From: Bacillus timonensis
GTDB taxonomy: Bacteria; Bacillota; Bacilli; Bacillales; Bacillaceae_L
Direction: 5' to 3'
Assembly (NCBI RefSeq): GCF_000285535.1
Contig: NZ_HE610988.1
Location: 165,737-229,736, forward strand
Length of the DNA stretch: 64,000 bases
A model generated the notes under the pieces. The model was not told where the DNA came from. It saw only the letters and a program-made list of their open reading frames with translations, and made no database searches. Shown here piece after piece: positions 1-10,139 of this stretch. The first letter of the stretch is position 1. Every line of letters starts with the position of its first letter. The translations under genes were made by a program, and so were the position numbers.

Positions 1-8
1 TTTTGAAA

Positions 9-68
9 CTACTGGTTATTTTTCTTAGAAAATAGAATTGTAAAAATAAGCACGTGAACCGATAGCAT
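9..68 (-). pseudogene. Truncated YrzI-like small ORF (19 codons)
   Basis: An ATG at 68 is preceded by GGGAGGAG at about 7 nt spacing and opens a 19-codon frame ending in TAG. Its product MLSVHVLIFTILFSKKNNQ aligns without gaps to the start of the YrzI-type protein at 192-335 (shared T-I-x-x-S-K core at residues 10-15), then stops where the family normally continues for about 28 residues. The YrzI family is known as tandem small Bacillus proteins. I infer a truncated or diverged second tandem copy. An unrelated leader peptide is possible because the ORF is so short. Confidence 0.4.
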
Positions 69-191
69 TCATTAACTCCTCCCAAAATGATTGTTCGTTA
101 GGTGGAATCTTTCTCCACAGATAACCAAGCTATAATCGGACAACTTTTCATTAACATATTCATTCCCCTTTCATTATTTTTTTGTTGTTGA

Positions 192-335
192 TTAAAATAA
201 GCGAATCATTGAATACTGGCGATCCTTCATTTCTTCCATAAGCTTATTTACTCTTTGCTCACGTTCATACTCTTCGATTGATTTTTGTCGTTTTGAAATC
301 GAGATAGTTAAAAAGAATAGATTGATGGTCATCAT
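192..335 (-). CDS. yrzI: YrzI family small protein
   Basis: A 47-residue protein with a hydrophobic start (MTINLFFLTISIS), a basic KRQK stretch and a charged helical middle ending in KDRQYSMIRLF. This pattern and length match the YrzI 'tandem small hypothetical protein' family of Bacillus, whose function is unknown. The start is one of two adjacent ATGs (335 or 332) behind a strong GGAGG at 342-346. No clear promoter lies between it and the hairpin at 394-420, so read-through from the small ORF upstream or a weak promoter may drive it. Confidence 0.75.
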   Translation of the reverse strand: MMTINLFFLTISISKRQKSIEEYEREQRVNKLMEEMKDRQYSMIRLF

Positions 336-393
336 TTACCACCTCCTTTTTTGGGTATATTTCATTGATTTGTAGGAAAAAAAGACACAAAAA

Positions 394-420
394 CGCCACA
401 GGCATACTAGTCCTGTGGCG
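394..420 (-). terminator. Hairpin terminator, first of a tandem pair
   Basis: A 9-bp perfect stem (394-402 with 412-420, core CGCCACAGG) is followed on the minus strand by TTTTTGTGTCTTTTTTT. It lies between the 27-codon ORF and yrzI. Its core is nearly the same as that of the neighbouring hairpin at 439-466. Confidence 0.75.
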
Positions 421-438
421 TAAAAAAGGCATAATAAA

Positions 439-466
439 GCCACAGGTAAACTATTCCACCTGTGGC
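439..466 (-). terminator. Hairpin terminator, second of a tandem pair
   Basis: A 9-bp perfect stem GCCACAGGT / ACCTGTGGC (439-447 with 458-466) follows the 27-codon ORF; the nearest T-run on the minus strand is about 12 nt further on. It shares its 8-bp GCCACAGG core with the hairpin at 394-420, which points to duplication. Confidence 0.6.
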
Positions 467-489
467 ATAATTAACATATCTTTAAAAGA

Positions 490-573
490 TTAGAAATTAA
501 TCACCGGTTTGGTCGAATAGATTGTTCCATATGAAATTTTTGAATTTGTCATGCCAATTGTTAATTTGATCAT
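490..573 (-). CDS. Hypothetical 27-aa peptide
   Basis: A 27-codon ORF (starts MIKLTIGMTN, ends TKPVINF) has a full AAAGGAGG ribosome binding site (GGAGG at 583-587, 9 nt from ATG) and a near-consensus promoter at 617-645. Two hairpins follow. The complete unit (promoter, SD, ORF, terminators) argues that it is expressed. I recognise no family, and it has no signal peptide or cysteine. It could be a real small protein, a leader peptide or the translated part of a regulatory RNA. Confidence 0.5.
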   Translation of the reverse strand: MIKLTIGMTNSKISYGTIYSTKPVINF

Positions 574-616
574 TTTACTCGACCTCCTTTGTCATTAATT
601 TTTTCCTACTGTGGTA

Positions 617-645
617 ATTATAACCAATATAGCTATGAATGTAAA
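617..645 (-). promoter_or_regulatory. Sigma-A promoter for the 27-aa ORF
   Basis: Read on the minus strand: TTTACA (640-645), 17-nt spacer, TATAAT (617-622). This is a near-consensus housekeeping promoter about 45 nt upstream of the small ORF and downstream of the yrhC terminator. Confidence 0.8.
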
Positions 646-660
646 CACTTTTTTTGTAAA

Positions 661-692
661 AAAAATCCTTCTCTCAACAATGTAGGAGAAGG
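661..692 (-). terminator. Terminator of yrhC
   Basis: A 7-bp stem CCTTCTC / GAGAAGG (667-673 with 686-692) right after the yrhC stop is followed on the minus strand by ATTTTTTTT. Confidence 0.8.
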
Positions 693-696
693 TCAA

Positions 697-927
697 TTAT
701 TCTTCAATTTGTTTTTTGTATTTAATGGCTAGTACAAAAAATGTAAAAGACAAGCTTAAAAAAATGAGAGTTGAACCCATCATTGTATATATTTGAAACG
801 AAGAGTGTTCCTCGGGTATGATAATACCAATATACATAAAGGAACTTAATACAAGAAGAATGTATCCGAAACTTGTATAATCTGCGATTTTACTACGAAT
901 GTTTTTCGTTTGTTTATTTTGTTCCAT
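697..927 (-). CDS. yrhC: YrhC family membrane protein
   Basis: A 76-residue protein with two predicted membrane segments (about residues 17-37 and 48-68), a basic N-terminus and a lysine-rich C-terminus. Size, topology and position after mccB match B. subtilis YrhC, whose function is unknown. ATG at 927 is preferred over the upstream TTG at 945 because AGGTGA sits 7 nt before it. A hairpin at 1036-1060 separates it from mccB, so it may be transcribed partly on its own. Confidence 0.8.
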   Translation of the reverse strand: MEQNKQTKNIRSKIADYTSFGYILLVLSSFMYIGIIIPEEHSSFQIYTMMGSTLIFLSLSFTFFVLAIKYKKQIEE

Positions 928-1035
928 TTTCCAGTCACCTACCAAACTAGTAAACTTACACCCTATGATAACATACTTAGAAAGCCTATATAGGATGTAA
1001 AATTTAGCAGTTTTTTGGGCGAATGAAATAAGTAA

Positions 1036-1060
1036 ACCTCTAGCTTAAACGGCTAGAGGT
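1036..1060 (-). terminator. Hairpin after mccB
   Basis: A perfect 9-bp stem ACCTCTAGC / GCTAGAGGT lies just after the mccB stop on the minus strand. The following T-run is interrupted (TTACTTATTT), so it may be leaky or act as an mRNA stabiliser ahead of yrhC. Confidence 0.65.
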
Positions 1061-1066
1061 TATACT

Positions 1067-3126
<2,060 letters not shown>

Positions 3127-3143
3127 GACAATATCACTCCTAA

Positions 3144-3329
3144 TCAAATTCGCCTTGGCGAAGTTGCGCCCAGATTTTTAGGCCCACACGAGGTGGGTCA
3201 CAAAGACGTTGCCACAGGAAGTGGCGCTCTTAGTCTTTGATCCTACGCTCGAAAGTTTCCTTTGAAAATCTGTAGCATCCGCCGGAGGCGTAACTTTATT
3301 CAGCAAGGGACTCTTGCGAATAAAGTTAC
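3144..3329 (-). repeat. Dispersed structured intergenic element, copy 1
   Basis: An element of about 186 bp fills the mtnN-mccA gap. On the minus strand it begins at the mtnN stop with a 12-bp stem GTAACTTTATTC / GAATAAAGTTAC (3290-3301 with 3318-3329) extended by GCAAG/CTTGC. A longer-range pair CAGATTTT / AAAATCTG (3171-3178 with 3265-3272) encloses smaller hairpins, including CAAAGAC/GTCTTTG, and a final GGCG/CGCC hairpin lies near mccA. Copies 2 (20180-20357) and 3 (26391-26524) share sequence blocks and the stem pattern. Confidence 0.85.
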
Positions 3330-4030
3330 AAGGACTTATTTATTTGTTCCACCATTTTTTCAACTAAGTCTGATGAATGTAAGGCCGCAGTATCCAGGAA
3401 TTGGTCAAATGATACATTAGATTCTTTACCTGCGATATCTGACAAGGCACGAATAACTACAAATGGGACTTCGAATTGATGACATACTTGAGCCACAGCT
3501 GCAGCTTCCATCTCTACTGCATATAAATCACCGAATTTTTGACTAATAAATGAAACTCTCTCCGGATCATTCATGAAAGAATCACCCGTTGCGATTAAAC
3601 CTGTCACAACTTGTATATCTGTGATTCCTTCCGCACTTTTTTTAGCCAATTCAATCAGCTTTTCATCTGCTTTAAATGCTGCTGGCAATCCAGGAACTTG
3701 CCCATATTCATAGTCAAATGCAGTTACATCAACATCATGGTGTCTTACTTCAGATGAAATGACAATGTCCCCCACATTAAGGGTTTTTAAATAACCGCCT
3801 GCAGACCCCGTATTTATTACGTAGTCTGGTTTAAATTGAGATAATAAGATGGTTGTAGAAATCGCTGCATTGACCTTACCAATACCAGACTTTAATAAAA
3901 TTACGTCAAAGCCATTAAGTGTTCCAGTGTAAAAGACACTACCTGCTACTGTGATTTCCTGTCTATTTTCAATTTTTGCTCGTAGAATTGTTACTTCTTC
4001 ATCCATTGCTCCAATAATTGCTATCTTCAT
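3326..4030 (-). CDS. mtnN: 5'-methylthioadenosine/S-adenosylhomocysteine nucleosidase
   Basis: A 234-residue PNP/UDP-phosphorylase-fold enzyme that splits adenine from S-adenosylhomocysteine and methylthioadenosine, feeding the homocysteine branch used by mccA-mccB. Visible motifs are [12 protein letters not shown] with the general base at about E12, the GSAGG phosphate/ribose loop, [10 protein letters not shown] and the C-terminal RALSDIAG with the catalytic Asp. Length is normal. It lies 21 nt after yrrT; its stop codon is the first base block of structured element copy 1. Confidence 0.95.
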   Translation of the reverse strand: MKIAIIGAMDEEVTILRAKIENRQEITVAGSVFYTGTLNGFDVILLKSGIGKVNAAISTTILLSQFKPDYVINTGSAGGYLKTLNVGDIVISSEVRHHDVDVTAFDYEYGQVPGLPAAFKADEKLIELAKKSAEGITDIQVVTGLIATGDSFMNDPERVSFISQKFGDLYAVEMEAAAVAQVCHQFEVPFVVIRALSDIAGKESNVSFDQFLDTAALHSSDLVEKMVEQINKSL

Positions 4031-4051
4031 AAGTACGTGTCACCTTTCGTT

Positions 4052-4696
4052 TTACTGTTTCGTCGCCTCCATTACCCATACAAAATGATTAAAACGCGTG
4101 AATTCTACTGTAAACCCTTGTTGATTCGCAATAGTTCGCAAAACGGGAATGGTTGTGTAATATTCCGTTTCTAAATCGGTTGCTAGGTTAAGAAAGCCTT
4201 TTTGTTTTGCGGATTGGATCGTCATTGTATATTCTTGTTTATTCTCGAACATTGTATCCGCAAACACTATTTTACCACCTTTTTCTAGCATGTTGCTATA
4301 CTGGAAAAATGCTTCGGTTTTCTCACGATCAGTTAAGTGGTGAAACGCATACGTACTTACAATTGTATCAATCTGTTCAGCAGGTTGTCTGAAGGTAAGA
4401 AAGTCACCATCGTCAATTGTTAGAGAATAGTTATGAAGTTTTTCTAATGCAATTTCTCGCATTGGTTTTGAAGGTTCTACTCCAAAAACTTTCTTATTTT
4501 TATTTAGCAATTTTTGAGTGAGGTTACCTGTTCCCACTCCAAATTCCAAAACAGTGAGGCCAGATTTCTGTACGACATCATTTAAAATGTCATCATATCG
4601 TGAAAAGACTTCCTTATATTCGACATCATGACCTAATACAGTTGAGTCATAATCTTTAGCCCATCCCTCAAATACATCTAAAAACTCTCGCCCCAT
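4052..4696 (-). CDS. yrrT: SAM-dependent methyltransferase YrrT
   Basis: A 214-residue class I methyltransferase. The SAM site is [13 protein letters not shown] near residue 48, with the acidic VEPS strand-2 motif and a DGDF motif after it. It heads the methionine-to-cysteine operon; its substrate is unknown. ATG at 4696 (MGREF) is used because GGAGAG lies 8 nt upstream and the B. subtilis protein starts this way; a GTG at 4705 is also in frame. The upstream AT-rich stretch contains TATAGGAATAATA, possibly part of a CymR operator, but I could not confirm a full match. Confidence 0.88.
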   Translation of the reverse strand: MGREFLDVFEGWAKDYDSTVLGHDVEYKEVFSRYDDILNDVVQKSGLTVLEFGVGTGNLTQKLLNKNKKVFGVEPSKPMREIALEKLHNYSLTIDDGDFLTFRQPAEQIDTIVSTYAFHHLTDREKTEAFFQYSNMLEKGGKIVFADTMFENKQEYTMTIQSAKQKGFLNLATDLETEYYTTIPVLRTIANQQGFTVEFTRFNHFVWVMEATKQ

Positions 4697-4817
4697 TTTC
4701 CTCACTCTCCGTAAATTTATATTATTCCTATAGATATACTATGAATTAAAAAATGAACTGTTCTAAATTTAACACAATCATTTGTATTTTTCAATAATCA
4801 CGGATAAAAATAAGCAC

Positions 4818-4843
4818 AAAAAAAACGCAGGATTTCCCTACGT
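4818..4843 (-). terminator. Terminator of pbpI-yrrS
   Basis: A 7-bp stem ACGTAGG / CCTGCGT (one G-U pair) with a 5-nt loop is followed on the minus strand by eight T. It lies directly after the yrrS stop. Confidence 0.88.
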
Positions 4844-4848
4844 ATGTT

Positions 4849-5586
4849 TTACTCATCAGCTTCATTCTCGTCTGGTTCATTATTATTGTAGTTTTTGTAT
4901 GTTTCACTGTCATTTTCTTTTAATTCTTCAATTTTTGTTGGTTTCCATCCTTCGTTAGGAACCCAATCTAAGTAAACTTTAACTACTTGTTTCGTTGTTT
5001 TCGATGAAACAGTTGCAGTGATTGAGTTTCCACCATTTCTTCCTAGCCACCATACAACCATATCTGATCGATCAAAACCAGTGGCATAACTTGCTGCCAT
5101 TTCCATTTCATTGCGGTCTGCAGAATCAGATTGAAAACTAGTTGTATGTGGTTCGGCTTGTTCAGTACCAATTGGTTTCCATGTGGGATTGACAATTGTT
5201 TTCACAATATTTGATTCAGGATCACCTTCGGTTACAACCGTATTCTCATCAGATTCTGTTGCCTTTTGATCGTCTTTATTTTCCTGGTTTGTTTCCTTCT
5301 TCCCTTGTTCATCTGTTGTTTTGTCAGTATCTTCTTCTGATTCTTTCGCTTTATCCTCTGAATCATCCTGAGTGGCTTTTCCCTCATTGCTCGCTGGCTG
5401 ATTTGTTTGATTTGAAGATACAGATTCATCTACATTTTTATCTCCAAAAATAAGCTTGCCACCAAAAAAGACAATCAAAACAATTACTAGGATAATTAAA
5501 ATATTTAAAACACGATTTACCTTTTTTCGTTTCGCTCTTCTTTCCGATCGAGGTCCATCATATAGTTTGTCTACATCATACCCCAT
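4849..5586 (-). CDS. yrrS: YrrS family membrane-anchored protein (DUF1510)
   Basis: A 245-residue protein: a short basic cytoplasmic N-terminus (SERRAKRKK), one membrane segment at about 27-47, a low-complexity linker rich in E, D, K, T and N (about 50-120) and a conserved C-terminal domain starting near NPTWKPIGTEQ. In B. subtilis yrrS is co-transcribed with pbpI and the product is thought to work with that penicillin-binding protein. The hydrophilic linker suggests the C-domain reaches into the wall or intermembrane space. Confidence 0.85.
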   Translation of the reverse strand: MGYDVDKLYDGPRSERRAKRKKVNRVLNILIILVIVLIVFFGGKLIFGDKNVDESVSSNQTNQPASNEGKATQDDSEDKAKESEEDTDKTTDEQGKKETNQENKDDQKATESDENTVVTEGDPESNIVKTIVNPTWKPIGTEQAEPHTTSFQSDSADRNEMEMAASYATGFDRSDMVVWWLGRNGGNSITATVSSKTTKQVVKVYLDWVPNEGWKPTKIEELKENDSETYKNYNNNEPDENEADE

Positions 5587-5673
5587 TTTATAGTACCTCC
5601 TAAAAAACGACTATTACTGTATAGACTATCTTCTTATTTTAGCATGTGTTATGAAAAGGTTGAAGATATTTCT

Positions 5674-7452
5674 TTATCTGTCGTCAGTTTTGGTACCTTT
5701 TTCCTGCTCTAGTTGATATATTCCTTGAACAATCTCATAAAATACGGCATTGGCTACAGACTTTGAGCCCGGTTGCTCCAAATCCACAACAACGAGTGCA
5801 TACTTCGGTTTTTCAAATGGGAAATATCCAGCAAACCATTTATTCACAAGAACTCCATCTCCTTGTTTTTTCCCTGTTTCGGCAGTTCCTGATTTCCCTG
5901 CCACTTCATAAGGTAAATCCGCAAATCTTTTTCCAGTCCCAGATGTTACAACTCCTCTTAATAATTCTTGTAGTCTGCTTGCAGTATAAGGTGCTATTAT
6001 CGGACCTTTCATATCCTGTTTTGAAAAAGAAAATAAGGTTGTTCCATTTTTATATAACACATCACTCACGGTTCGAACTTCCTTTTTTGAACCCCCCCGG
6101 GCAATTGTTGCCATCATATTTACAATTCCTAAAGGTGTTACCCTTACATCCTTTTGACCTATGGCAGTTTGTGCGACCGCTTTCGCTACCTGTTTATCTC
6201 GCTCATCAGCCCAGATACGACCATTGTATTCATTTGGAAGCTGCTTGAAATCTTGAAAACGAAAGACATCCCCATTCCAGCCAACAGGTCCAAGCAAACC
6301 AAGCATCTCGGAATATTTTTCAATCACATCTTGGTCGTTTTTTAGTAATTCTTGTGCAATTGTTGCGAAAGTGTAATTACAACTTTTAGCAAAGCTGTCG
6401 TGGAAGTTTAGCATTCCATGCGGATATTCAGCTGGCCCTTCCCCATATAAGTCTTGATCACAATTATACATTTTGTCGTTTGAAATTTGCTGATTTTCAA
6501 TCGCAGCTGCTGCGATTACCGTTTTAAAAACCGAACCAGGAAACTGTGGCATAATCATTTGATTTTCAGCAGATCCATCTCCAAATGGATTAGCAGAATT
6601 AATATCTGGTTTACTAACCATTGCAAGTAAATCATTGGACTCTACATCAAGAAGAACAATGCCTCCTTTTTTCAAATCATTCTTATCCAATATGTCTTCT
6701 GCCAATAACTGAATCTCCTTATCAAGGGTTGTTTGAATCGCCACTGGATAATATGGATTGGCTGGTGCTGTATACTTAACATCAATACCGAATAGTGGTC
6801 CTCCGTCACCCGCAACATGGTATAAAAGTTTAGCCTCTCCTTCTGGCAAGAGAAATTCATCGAACGTAGATTGTAAACCCGATATTCCTAATTTCGTATT
6901 CTTAGGCAAATATGTTTTTTCAGGATAGCGTTTCTGAAACAGTTCTCGATTTTCACGGATTAATCCAATTAAATGTTCTGCAATATCACTATCAAGCTCA
7001 TATTGACGATGTACAGCGAAAACACCTGGGATTTGGAGGTTATTGATTTTATTCATTTGTGATTCAGTTAATTCTATGGGTCTGTCTCCACCAACGATAA
7101 CAGGCTTTTTCGCATTTTTAATTTCATTTTTCAATTTAGTTGCAGGTAAATTTACGATTTCTGCTACATCTTCAGCAGGCCATTCTATATTTTTTAAAAA
7201 GGGAAACAAAACAAGAGTTGGATAATATTCATGAGTCAAAGCTTTTTTATTGCGGTCAATAAATCTTCCACGACCTTGGTCAATTACAAGTTCTTGCGTT
7301 CGTTGTGATACACTCGCTTCAATTAGATTGACATCTCGATTTGTAAAAGATTCTGTGCTTACTAATTGCAATTGTATCAATCTACCGATTAATCCAGTTA
7401 AAACGAATAAAATAAGTATTAAGATTATAAAAGCACGTCTTTTTATCACCAT
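5674..7452 (-). CDS. pbpI: Class B penicillin-binding protein (PBP4b)
   Basis: A 592-residue transpeptidase: a basic N-terminus, one membrane segment (about 8-27), a dimerisation domain and a C-terminal transpeptidase domain. The three active-site motifs are intact: SVFK (about 306-309), SCN (about 356) and KSGTAE (about 517). B. subtilis PbpI is a sporulation-linked class B PBP cross-linking peptidoglycan. The ATG is served by GAGGTG at 7460-7465, which lies inside the 3' arm of a terminator hairpin (7459-7487). yrrS follows 87 nt downstream. Confidence 0.92.
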   Translation of the reverse strand: MVIKRRAFIILILILFVLTGLIGRLIQLQLVSTESFTNRDVNLIEASVSQRTQELVIDQGRGRFIDRNKKALTHEYYPTLVLFPFLKNIEWPAEDVAEIVNLPATKLKNEIKNAKKPVIVGGDRPIELTESQMNKINNLQIPGVFAVHRQYELDSDIAEHLIGLIRENRELFQKRYPEKTYLPKNTKLGISGLQSTFDEFLLPEGEAKLLYHVAGDGGPLFGIDVKYTAPANPYYPVAIQTTLDKEIQLLAEDILDKNDLKKGGIVLLDVESNDLLAMVSKPDINSANPFGDGSAENQMIMPQFPGSVFKTVIAAAAIENQQISNDKMYNCDQDLYGEGPAEYPHGMLNFHDSFAKSCNYTFATIAQELLKNDQDVIEKYSEMLGLLGPVGWNGDVFRFQDFKQLPNEYNGRIWADERDKQVAKAVAQTAIGQKDVRVTPLGIVNMMATIARGGSKKEVRTVSDVLYKNGTTLFSFSKQDMKGPIIAPYTASRLQELLRGVVTSGTGKRFADLPYEVAGKSGTAETGKKQGDGVLVNKWFAGYFPFEKPKYALVVVDLEQPGSKSVANAVFYEIVQGIYQLEQEKGTKTDDR

Positions 7453-7458
7453 AGAAAA

Positions 7459-7487
7459 ACACCTCGTCTACAGTTTCGACGAGGTGT
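7459..7487 (-). terminator. greA terminator overlapping the pbpI ribosome binding site
   Basis: A perfect 10-bp stem ACACCTCGTC / GACGAGGTGT with a 9-nt loop is followed on the minus strand by TTTTTC and then the pbpI ATG. It fits a terminator for greA. Its 3' arm contains GAGGTG, the only plausible Shine-Dalgarno for pbpI, so any mRNA reading through would fold this site shut. Confidence 0.8.
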
Positions 7488-7544
7488 CATAATATTTATA
7501 CATATTTAGATGCTATTTAAAAGAAGACTGCGAAAACGACAAAA

Positions 7545-8018
7545 CTAGTCAATTTTTGTAATTTCAACTAGCATCTCTCCACCAGGAGTTTGAACCGTTA
7601 CTCTGTCTCCAACATTTTTTCCAAGAAGACTTTTTGCAATTGGAGAATCGTTTGAAATTTTACCTTCAAAAGGATCAGCCTCTGCACTACCTACAATTGT
7701 ATATGTTTCTTCTTCTCCATCGGGAAGCTCAATAAAAGTTACAGATTTTCCTAATGAAACCTTACCCGCACTATTAACATCTTCTTCAATAATTTTCGCA
7801 TTACGAATCATATTTTCAATAGTGGTAATACGACCTTCCACAAATGCTTGTTCGTCCTTCGCTGAATCATACTCTGAGTTCTCAGAAAGATCTCCAAAGC
7901 TTCTAGCAATTTTAATACGCTCTACTACTTCCTTACGTTTAACAGTCTTTAGATGTTCTAATTCCTGCTCTAATTTTTGCTTTCCTTCTAATGTCATTGG
8001 AAATACTTTCTCTACCAT
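7545..8018 (-). CDS. greA: Transcription elongation factor GreA
   Basis: A 157-residue GreA with the N-terminal coiled coil (about 1-75, rich in E/K with [14 protein letters not shown] at the tip, which carries the acidic pair that stimulates RNA cleavage by backtracked polymerase) and the C-terminal FKBP-like domain ([14 protein letters not shown]). Length is standard. It follows udk in the minus-strand order and ends before the terminator at 7459-7487. Confidence 0.97.
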   Translation of the reverse strand: MVEKVFPMTLEGKQKLEQELEHLKTVKRKEVVERIKIARSFGDLSENSEYDSAKDEQAFVEGRITTIENMIRNAKIIEEDVNSAGKVSLGKSVTFIELPDGEEETYTIVGSAEADPFEGKISNDSPIAKSLLGKNVGDRVTVQTPGGEMLVEITKID

Positions 8019-8114
8019 AATCCCTTCACTCCTTGTAGTCGTTACAATCCCCCTGTGATTGCTCTAAAATCGTTTTCAGTATGTAGTACGATTTGTTTTC
8101 TTTTTTGTTATAGT

Positions 8115-8155
8115 AAGGAAAGGAATGGTAGGTAATTTCTACCATCCCTTTCCTT
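8115..8155 (-). other. 17-bp hairpin between udk and greA
   Basis: The arms 8115-8131 and 8139-8155 form a 17-bp stem with a 7-nt loop. In minus-strand RNA the only mismatch becomes a G-U pair; in plus-strand RNA it would be A-C, so the fold favours minus-strand RNA. No U-tract follows, so this is not a classical terminator. It may stabilise the udk 3' end or act as a processing site upstream of greA. Confidence 0.6.
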
Positions 8156-8198
8156 ATAAATTTTGTACTATCATAACACCGTTTTCTCTGTAATGTTA

Positions 8199-8834
8199 TT
8201 ACAAAATGACATTTTGTTCAAGAATTGTTTGAATTTTTGTTACCATTAAGTCAATTGCAACGTGATTTTGTCCACCTTCGGGGATAATAATGTCCGCATA
8301 TCGTTTCGTTGGTTCAACAAATTGATTGTGCATGGGACGAACCACTGTTTCATATTGCTCAATCACGGATTCTAATGTACGGCCACGGTCTTTAATATCT
8401 CGCAGCATTCTACGAATAATTCGGATATCAGCATCTGTGTCAACAAATAGCTTAATATCCATTAAATCGCGCAATCTTTCATCCTCCAGAACAAGAATTC
8501 CCTCTAAAATGATTACATCCTTTGGTTCAACATGAATAACATCAGAAGACCTTGTATGAAATTTATAGTCATAAACTGGTTTACTTATACCTTGGTATTC
8601 AAGAAGATTTTTAATATGTTCTATGAGTAAATCATTATCAAAGGCTAAAGGATGGTCATAATTTGTATTTAATCTTTCTTCAAATGGCATGTGACTTTGA
8701 TCTTTATAATAAGAATCCTGTTCAATCATCATGATTGAATGGCCCCTAAAATGCTCATAAATGGCTTTTGACACACTTGTTTTACCAGATCCTGAGCCTC
8801 CAGCAATGCCAATGACAATTGGCTTTTTGCTCAT
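8199..8834 (-). CDS. udk: Uridine kinase
   Basis: A 211-residue P-loop kinase phosphorylating uridine and cytidine to UMP and CMP in pyrimidine salvage. The Walker A motif GGSGSGKTS lies at 12-20, followed by QDSYYKD and NYDHPLAFD, both typical of Udk, and the lid [15 protein letters not shown]. It starts 1 nt after the yrrO stop, so it is translated with the tRNA-hydroxylation genes upstream and precedes greA. Confidence 0.96.
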   Translation of the reverse strand: MSKKPIVIGIAGGSGSGKTSVSKAIYEHFRGHSIMMIEQDSYYKDQSHMPFEERLNTNYDHPLAFDNDLLIEHIKNLLEYQGISKPVYDYKFHTRSSDVIHVEPKDVIILEGILVLEDERLRDLMDIKLFVDTDADIRIIRRMLRDIKDRGRTLESVIEQYETVVRPMHNQFVEPTKRYADIIIPEGGQNHVAIDLMVTKIQTILEQNVIL

Positions 8835-8835
8835 C

Positions 8836-10113
8836 TTACTTCCCCTTTCGCATCATGTTGTTCGGATATACAGGCTTGTTCACTTTAAACGAAACAACCT
8901 GCAATGGGTGTTTTGCAGCCTCTATCTCGTTTCCGTCCTCATCCCAAATGGTTTCAACTGTTTGTGTAAAGTTTTCAATTTCTGGGCCGAAAAATTCTAT
9001 CTGGTCTCCCTTTTTAAAGTAATTACGCTGCTGCAATGTTACAATTCCGCACTTCTTATCATAGTCTAACACTAGACCAGCAAAATCATAAGTTGTTTTT
9101 TTGCTATGTGTGCCATACATTTGTTCATTAACACCAGGAACCCCTTCAAAAAAGGCAGGAGCAGTCTCACGATTTGCACATTTATCTAGTTCCTTAAGCC
9201 ACTCTTCCTTTATAACAAAATTGTCTGGATCAGCACTATATGCATCTATTACTTGACGATACACACTTACAACTGTTGCAATATAATGAATTGATTTCAT
9301 TCGACCTTCAATTTTTAAACTGTCAATTCCCATTTCAATCATGCGGGGAATCGATTCAATGAGTTTTAAATCTTTTGGACTCATTGCAAATGGTGAATCT
9401 TTTTCGCCAAAAAGAGCCACTTCGTTTTCATCTTCATCCAGTTTAAACAAATTATAATCCCATCTACACGATTGACAGCAGCCACCACGGTTGGAATCTC
9501 GAGCTGTCATATGATTACTTAGAGTACAGCGTCCAGAATAGGCGATACACATTGCACCATGTACAAATGTTTCAATTTCGATATCGACTTTTTCCTTCAT
9601 CTCCTGAATTTCTTCAGCACTTGTTTCACGGGCTAGGACAACACGCTCTAATCCTTCTTCTTTCCAAAATTGTACAGCCTTCCAGTTAGAAAGAGATTGT
9701 TGTGTGCTTAAGTGAACTTCCATTTTCGGGGCTACCCGTTTACATGTTTCAATAATAAGTGGATCTGCTACGATGATACCCGCTACTCCAGCTTTTTCAA
9801 GACCCTGTAAGTATTCATCTATACCATCGATGTTTTCATTATGTGCATAGATGTTTGTAGTAACATAAATTTTGGCACCATATTGATTCGCAAATTCTAC
9901 ACCCTCTGCGATTTCCTCAAGTGTAAAATTATCAGCATTTGATCTAAGTCCATATTCTTGGCCACCGATAAATACTGCGTCCGCCCCATAGTGAACAGCA
10001 ATTTTTAATTTTTCAAGGTTACCTGCAGGTGCAAGCAATTCTGGTTTTTTAACGATTACACGCTTGCCATCTACTATTTTTGAAATAGGTTCTCTCCCAA
10101 CTGCTGTTGACAT
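8836..10113 (-). CDS. trhP2: U32 family tRNA hydroxylation protein (TrhP2/YrrO)
   Basis: A 425-residue U32 'peptidase' family protein. Family members act in prephenate-dependent formation of 5-hydroxyuridine at tRNA position 34, not as proteases. It has the barrel start [10 protein letters not shown], the [13 protein letters not shown] motif and a cysteine set ([11 protein letters not shown]) typical of the Fe-S/metal site, then a C-terminal domain with NREF-like sequence. ATG at 10113 with GGAGG 7 nt upstream is preferred to an upstream in-frame start. It lies 26 nt after yrrN. Confidence 0.9.
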   Translation of the reverse strand: MSTAVGREPISKIVDGKRVIVKKPELLAPAGNLEKLKIAVHYGADAVFIGGQEYGLRSNADNFTLEEIAEGVEFANQYGAKIYVTTNIYAHNENIDGIDEYLQGLEKAGVAGIIVADPLIIETCKRVAPKMEVHLSTQQSLSNWKAVQFWKEEGLERVVLARETSAEEIQEMKEKVDIEIETFVHGAMCIAYSGRCTLSNHMTARDSNRGGCCQSCRWDYNLFKLDEDENEVALFGEKDSPFAMSPKDLKLIESIPRMIEMGIDSLKIEGRMKSIHYIATVVSVYRQVIDAYSADPDNFVIKEEWLKELDKCANRETAPAFFEGVPGVNEQMYGTHSKKTTYDFAGLVLDYDKKCGIVTLQQRNYFKKGDQIEFFGPEIENFTQTVETIWDEDGNEIEAAKHPLQVVSFKVNKPVYPNNMMRKGK

Positions 10114-10139
10114 GCATATTCCTCCTTCACTTTTGTGGA

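Noticed and set aside
102-158. 19-codon frame MLMKSCPIIAWLSVEKDST on the minus strand between the two YrzI-type ORFs
   Set aside because: Only a weak GGGG site, no family resemblance and no supporting signals.
4706-4740. CymR operator upstream of yrrT
   Set aside because: Regulation is expected from B. subtilis, and TATAGGAATAATA is suggestive, but I could not match a full known operator, so it is mentioned only in the yrrT entry.
5763-6248. 161-codon plus-strand frame opposite pbpI
   Set aside because: Antisense to a well-conserved PBP with all active-site motifs. No SD or recognisable protein pattern.
7469-7500. Possible sigma-F promoter for pbpI (GTATA-16-GTCGAAACTG) inside the terminator loop
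   Set aside because: The second G of the -10 is missing, and the start would fall within the SD itself. Not convincing without mapping.
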